Part shown: one piece after another, positions 36,912-39,617 of the stretch
How positions within the stretch are numbered: position 1 is the stretch's first letter
Layout: each line of letters begins with the position of its first letter
Assembly: GCA_035631615.1 (NCBI GenBank)
Contig: DASQIK010000004.1
Coordinates: forward strand, 1 to 39,617
Length of the DNA stretch: 39,617 bases
Source: UBA5189 sp035631615
GTDB lineage: Bacteria; Chloroflexota; Limnocylindria; Limnocylindrales; CSP1-4
Direction: 5' to 3'
Program-made: the position numbers and the translations under genes
The notes under the pieces: model-generated
The model's database searches: none
Told to the model about the DNA's origin: nothing
Seen by the model: only the letters and a program-made list of their open reading frames with translations

Positions 36912-37831
36912 CCGCCGCTGCTGCGCCCGCCGCCGAGACCGGCTCGATCTACGACATCGGCTACCGCAAGTACGACGGTCCCCGGCTCGGACGGGCGCAT
37001 GCGATCCGGTCGCTGTTCACGCACACGTTGCGATCGTCCTTCGGGATCGGGCGAGGGGGCCGCGCCAAGATCGCGCCGCTCACGCTCGGGTTCCTGGCGT
37101 GCCTCCCGGCATTCGCCATCGTGGCCGCCCAGGCGCTGATCCGGCAGTTCCCCGGCGGCCAGGGCTTCGAGGGCCAGCTCCCGATCCGGTTCGACACCTA
37201 CGCCAGCACGATCGGGCTGTTCGTGGTCCTGTTCTGCGCCGCCCAGGCTCCGGATCTCTTCGGGCGGGACCAGCGCCACTCGCTCCTGAGCCTGTACTTC
37301 TCGCGGGCGCTCCGACGTGAGGACTACGTCCTGGCCCGCATCGCCGGCTTCGCGATCGCCGTGTTCATCGTCCAGATGCTGCCGCAGGTCCTGCTCTTCC
37401 TCGGCCAGGCGCTGCTTGCGACCGACGTCCTGAAGGGCATGATCGACGAGCTCCAACCGATGACGGCCGCGGCCGCGCAGGCCGCCCTCACCGCCGCCCT
37501 CCTGGGCGGCCTCTCGATGGCGATCTCCGCCTACACGCCTCGGCGCGCCTACGCCGTGGCCGGGATCATCGCCCTGTTCGTGATCCCCAGCATCGTCGCG
37601 GGGATCGTGGTGGGGCTCGGGTCGGCCGAGATCGGGCGGTGGCTCATCCTGCTCAGCCCGGGCTCGGTGCTCGACGGCACGAATGCGTTCCTGTTCAACA
37701 CGCCGCGCGGCGGCCAGTTCGGGGGCTTCCTCGAGCCGATCCCGGACGTCGCCTACCTCGTTGCCGCCGCGGTCGGGATCGCCGGCTCGATCGCCCTCGC
37801 CATCCGCCGATTCCGGGGAATCACGGCATGA
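36908..37831 (+). CDS. ABC-2-type transporter permease 1
   Basis: A 307-residue permease beginning with an Ala-rich stretch and the family-typical SIYDIGYRKYDGPRLGRAHA, followed by six transmembrane helices (from about LTLGFLACLPAFAIVAAQAL onward to VAYLVAAAVGIAGSIALAIR). The loop SLLSLYFSRALRREDYVLAR, cytoplasmic and coupling-helix-like, should contact the ATPase. It pairs with ATP-binding protein 1 by 4-nt overlap; its TGA overlaps the ATG of the second ATPase, so the operon alternates ATPase and permease. Likely an exporter of unknown substrate. Confidence 0.88.
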   Translation: MTAAAAPAAETGSIYDIGYRKYDGPRLGRAHAIRSLFTHTLRSSFGIGRGGRAKIAPLTLGFLACLPAFAIVAAQALIRQFPGGQGFEGQLPIRFDTYASTIGLFVVLFCAAQAPDLFGRDQRHSLLSLYFSRALRREDYVLARIAGFAIAVFIVQMLPQVLLFLGQALLATDVLKGMIDELQPMTAAAAQAALTAALLGGLSMAISAYTPRRAYAVAGIIALFVIPSIVAGIVVGLGSAEIGRWLILLSPGSVLDGTNAFLFNTPRGGQFGGFLEPIPDVAYLVAAAVGIAGSIALAIRRFRGITA

Positions 37832-38763
37832 CGGAGCCGGCAACAACGCCCGCGGCGATCGTCCTCGAGCGCGCGTCGCGCTGGTACGGCAACGTCGTGG
37901 CGGTCAACGACGTGTCGTTCAGCCTCGGCGCGGGGATCACCAGCCTGCTCGGTCCGAATGGGGCTGGAAAGACCACGATCCTGCACATGCTCGCGGGACT
38001 GTTGCGACCGTCGGCCGGTCGGGTGCTCCTCGGCGGACAGCCGGCATGGCGCAACCCCGTGGTGTACCGGCAGGTCGGCCTCGTGCCGGAGCGTGAGGCG
38101 GTCTACGACTTCCTGACCGGCCGCGAGTTCGTCGAGATGTGCGCACGGCTCCAGCGGCTGCCGGATCCGGTTGCCGCCGCGGCGCGTGCAATCAGGACGG
38201 TCGACCTCGAGACGGCTGCCGGACGTCCGGTCGGCACGTATTCGAAGGGCATGCGCCAGCGCGTCAAGATCGCCGGCGCCCTGGTGCACGAGCCGTCGAT
38301 CCTCCTGCTGGACGAGCCGTTCAACGGAATGGACCCACGGCAGCGCCTGCACATGATCGAGCTCCTGCGGTCGATGGCCGCACAGGGCCGCGCGATCCTG
38401 TTCTCGTCGCACATCCTGGAGGAGGTGGAGCGGCTGGCCGAGCAGGTCCTCGTCATCAACTCCGGCCGCCTCGCTGCCGCGGGCGACTACCGCCAGATCC
38501 GGCGCCTCATGACGGATCGACCGCACACGTTCGTGGTCAAGTCCTCGGACAACCGGCGCCTCGCCGCGGCCTTCCTCGCCGAGCCCGCGGTCTTCGGTGC
38601 CGAGCTCCAGGACGGGCGGCTCAACGTGCGCGTCGCAGAGTTCAGCGGATTCACGCGAATCGTCGCCCGTGTCGCCCGCGATGCCGCGGTGACGCTGTAC
38701 GAGGTCGCCCCAACGGACGACTCGCTCGAGAGCGTGTTCGCGTACCTCACGAGCCGCCGATGA
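37828..38763 (+). CDS. ABC transporter ATP-binding protein 2
   Basis: A 311-residue ATPase clearly related to the first: Walker A GPNGAGKTT (42-50), Q-loop VGLVPEREAVYDFL, signature YSKGMRQR, Walker B ILLLDEPFNGMDP, switch His ILFSSHILEEVE, and a C-terminal accessory region (HTFVVKSSDNRRLAAAFLAE). The signature again has Ser-x-Gly-Met in place of Ser-Gly-Gly. ATG overlaps the permease 1 TGA. The duplicated ATPase-permease cassettes may form one heterotetrameric exporter or two with related substrates. Confidence 0.92.
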   Translation: MTEPATTPAAIVLERASRWYGNVVAVNDVSFSLGAGITSLLGPNGAGKTTILHMLAGLLRPSAGRVLLGGQPAWRNPVVYRQVGLVPEREAVYDFLTGREFVEMCARLQRLPDPVAAAARAIRTVDLETAAGRPVGTYSKGMRQRVKIAGALVHEPSILLLDEPFNGMDPRQRLHMIELLRSMAAQGRAILFSSHILEEVERLAEQVLVINSGRLAAAGDYRQIRRLMTDRPHTFVVKSSDNRRLAAAFLAEPAVFGAELQDGRLNVRVAEFSGFTRIVARVARDAAVTLYEVAPTDDSLESVFAYLTSRR

Positions 38764-39482
38764 CGATCTTCCTCGTGGTCGCGCGGGTCACGCTGCGGGC
38801 GCTCGTCGGGCGGCGGCGATCGGTGCTGATGCTCCTGCTCGCCGGCATCCCGATCCTCGTCGGGCTGCTGGTGCGGGCGAACTCGAATGGAATCGGAAGC
38901 GTGGGCGCGACGCTCGATGGCCTCGTCGTCCGGATCATCCTGCCGCTCGTGGCGCTGGTCTTCGGGACGGCGGCCCTCGGATCGGAGCTCGAGGACGGGA
39001 CCGCCGTCCACCTGCTCACGAAGCCGATCGGCCGCACGACCATCGTCGTTGCCAAGGTCGCGGTCGCGGGCACGCTGACGGCGGCCCTCGTCGTGCCGTC
39101 GACGGTGGTCACGGCGATGCTCCTCGCCGAGCCCGGCGCCGACCTCGGCGGCATCGTCCTCTCGCTCGGGCTGGGTGTCCTGGCGGGCTCGTTCCTGTAC
39201 GCGGCGATCTTCGCGGCCTTGAGCGTCATCACCAGCCGCGGGCTGCTGGTCGGCCTCGGGTACGCGCTCATCTGGGAGGGGCTGCTTGCGGGCCTCCTGC
39301 CCGGTACCCAGGTCTTCAGCGTCCGCGAGTACGTCCGCGGGATCATCCACCTGGTGTCACCGGGCGTCATCGGGTCGATCGTCGGCAACGGCGCCGTGCT
39401 CTATGCCGTGATCGCCCTCGTCGCCGCGCTCGCGATCGCCTCGTATCGCCTCTCGGTCTACGAGGTCCGCGGCGGCGACTAG
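38760..39482 (+). CDS. ABC-2-type transporter permease 2
   Basis: A 240-residue permease, shorter than permease 1, with about six transmembrane helices. MTIFLVVARVTLRALVGRRR is the cytosolic coupling end, then SVLMLLLAGIPILVGLLVRA, a later LGSELEDGTAVHLLTKPIGR (the conserved EEExGTxxLLxxxPxxR loop of ABC-2 permeases) and helices to LVAALAIASYRLSVYEVRGG. ATG overlaps the ATPase 2 TGA by 4 nt. An IS element starts 3 nt after the stop codon, so the operon end is recent or adjacent to an insertion. Confidence 0.88.
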   Translation: MTIFLVVARVTLRALVGRRRSVLMLLLAGIPILVGLLVRANSNGIGSVGATLDGLVVRIILPLVALVFGTAALGSELEDGTAVHLLTKPIGRTTIVVAKVAVAGTLTAALVVPSTVVTAMLLAEPGADLGGIVLSLGLGVLAGSFLYAAIFAALSVITSRGLLVGLGYALIWEGLLAGLLPGTQVFSVREYVRGIIHLVSPGVIGSIVGNGAVLYAVIALVAALAIASYRLSVYEVRGGD

Positions 39483-39502
39483 GTCTGTTCTCCCAAGACA
39501 TT

Positions 39503-39588
39503 GGTGACAAACGAGGAGCCCGTCACCGAGTAGGTTGAGAGCGCTGACTCTTCAATCACTCGGGAGGGCTCCTCGATGCATTGTCACC
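39503..39588 (+). promoter_or_regulatory. Long stem-loop across the transposase start
   Basis: Nested pairs GGTGACAA/TTGTCACC (39503-39510 with 39581-39588), GAGGAGCCC/GGGCTCCTC (39513-39521 with 39566-39574) and CCGAGT/ACTCGG (39526-39531 with 39558-39563). The GGGAGG ribosome site sits in or next to the right arms and the ATG at 39576 is enclosed between the two outer ones. Confidence 0.6.
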
Positions 39589-39617
39589 CGAATGCGCGCC
39601 GCACACCACGTGGTCGA
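39576..39617 (+). CDS. IS481-like transposase, N-terminal fragment (truncated by window edge)
   Basis: Fourteen codons before the window ends: MHCHPNARRTPRGR. The M-x-x-H-x-NARxTxxGR opening is that of IS481-family DDE transposases, ahead of their HTH domain. CGGGAGGG lies about 8 nt upstream as ribosome site. Catalytic residues are outside the window, so it cannot be said whether the gene is intact. Confidence 0.65.
   Translation, partial: MHCHPNARRTPRGR

Larger units (their letters stand above)
39486..39617 (+). mobile_element. IS481-family-like insertion sequence, left end (runs off window)
   Basis: TGTTCTCCCAAGACATTGGT at 39486-39505 looks like a left terminal inverted repeat (starting TGT), followed by a ~90-nt leader and a transposase start. 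The right end, target duplication and most of the transposase lie outside, so family assignment rests on the transposase N-terminus and the TGT end. Confidence 0.6.

Noticed and set aside
1..39617. CRISPR arrays, rRNA and tRNA genes
   Set aside because: No regularly spaced direct repeats and no recognisable rRNA or tRNA sequence found on reading both strands.

Overview
This is a very GC-rich (around 70% by eye), gene-dense bacterial chromosome segment. Nearly every base is coding, third positions are strongly G/C, and genes often overlap by 1-11 nt. The gene families (ECF42 sigma module, F420-type nitroreductase, Ala-rich coiled-coil proteins, septum-formation-type membrane protein, GT87 transferase, paired ABC-2 exporters) and the many apparently leaderless promoters fit an uncultured Chloroflexota (Limnocylindria-like) or, less likely, an Actinomycetota. 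This placement is inference from gene content, not from a marker gene. I see no tRNA, rRNA or CRISPR array.

Layout. 1-3.6 kb: 3' end of murC, YajQ, a 33-residue membrane peptide, a ThDP-dependent acetolactate-synthase-like enzyme and a J-domain protein, the last three chained by ATGA/GTGA-type overlaps. 3.4-5.9 kb: GNAT acetyltransferase, then on the minus strand a ubiquitin-like MoaD/ThiS protein and an Asp-box beta-propeller. 6.1-8.3 kb: an ECF42 sigma module (two DGPF/YCII proteins plus a TPR-tailed sigma factor) behind a TGTCGA-N17-CGAC promoter. 8.4-18.5 kb: single metabolic and housekeeping genes, including DUF2461, a proline-iminopeptidase-like hydrolase, a PLP enzyme with a MORN-like tail, a tyrosine phosphatase, a cupin, a phosphotransferase, an EamA transporter, a HipA-like kinase with its DUF3037 partner, and a DUF1684 protein with a histidine-rich head. 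18.6-21.9 kb: a DEAD-box RNA helicase with a structured leader, tandem coiled-coil paralogues and a small KOW-like operon. 22-33.5 kb: a lipoprotein, a flavoprotein oxidoreductase/MDR reductase pair, YdeI-like, a TGS-domain GTPase, a K+ channel, a PaiB-like protein, a septum-formation-like protein, a NarL-type two-component system, a second lipoprotein and a DUF4287/DUF5655 protein. 33.5-39.5 kb: two membrane proteins around a repeat-bearing intergenic region, then a four-gene ABC exporter operon. An IS481-like insertion sequence begins 3 nt after that operon and runs off the window.

The most general signal is regulatory. About a dozen genes on both strands have a TANNNT -10 hexamer ending exactly 6 (sometimes 7) nt before an ATG or GTG. 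A sub-class of three minus-strand genes instead uses an extended TGC-GATNAT element at the same distance. This indicates widespread leaderless transcription and was used here to choose starts. Genes with a clear Shine-Dalgarno sequence tend to lie inside operons or behind longer leaders. Other points worth following are the PLP-MORN fusion, the ubiquitin-like/propeller pair, the tandem coiled-coil family, the helicase leader, the repeat element near 34.4 kb, and the hairpin that would mask the transposase start of the IS.
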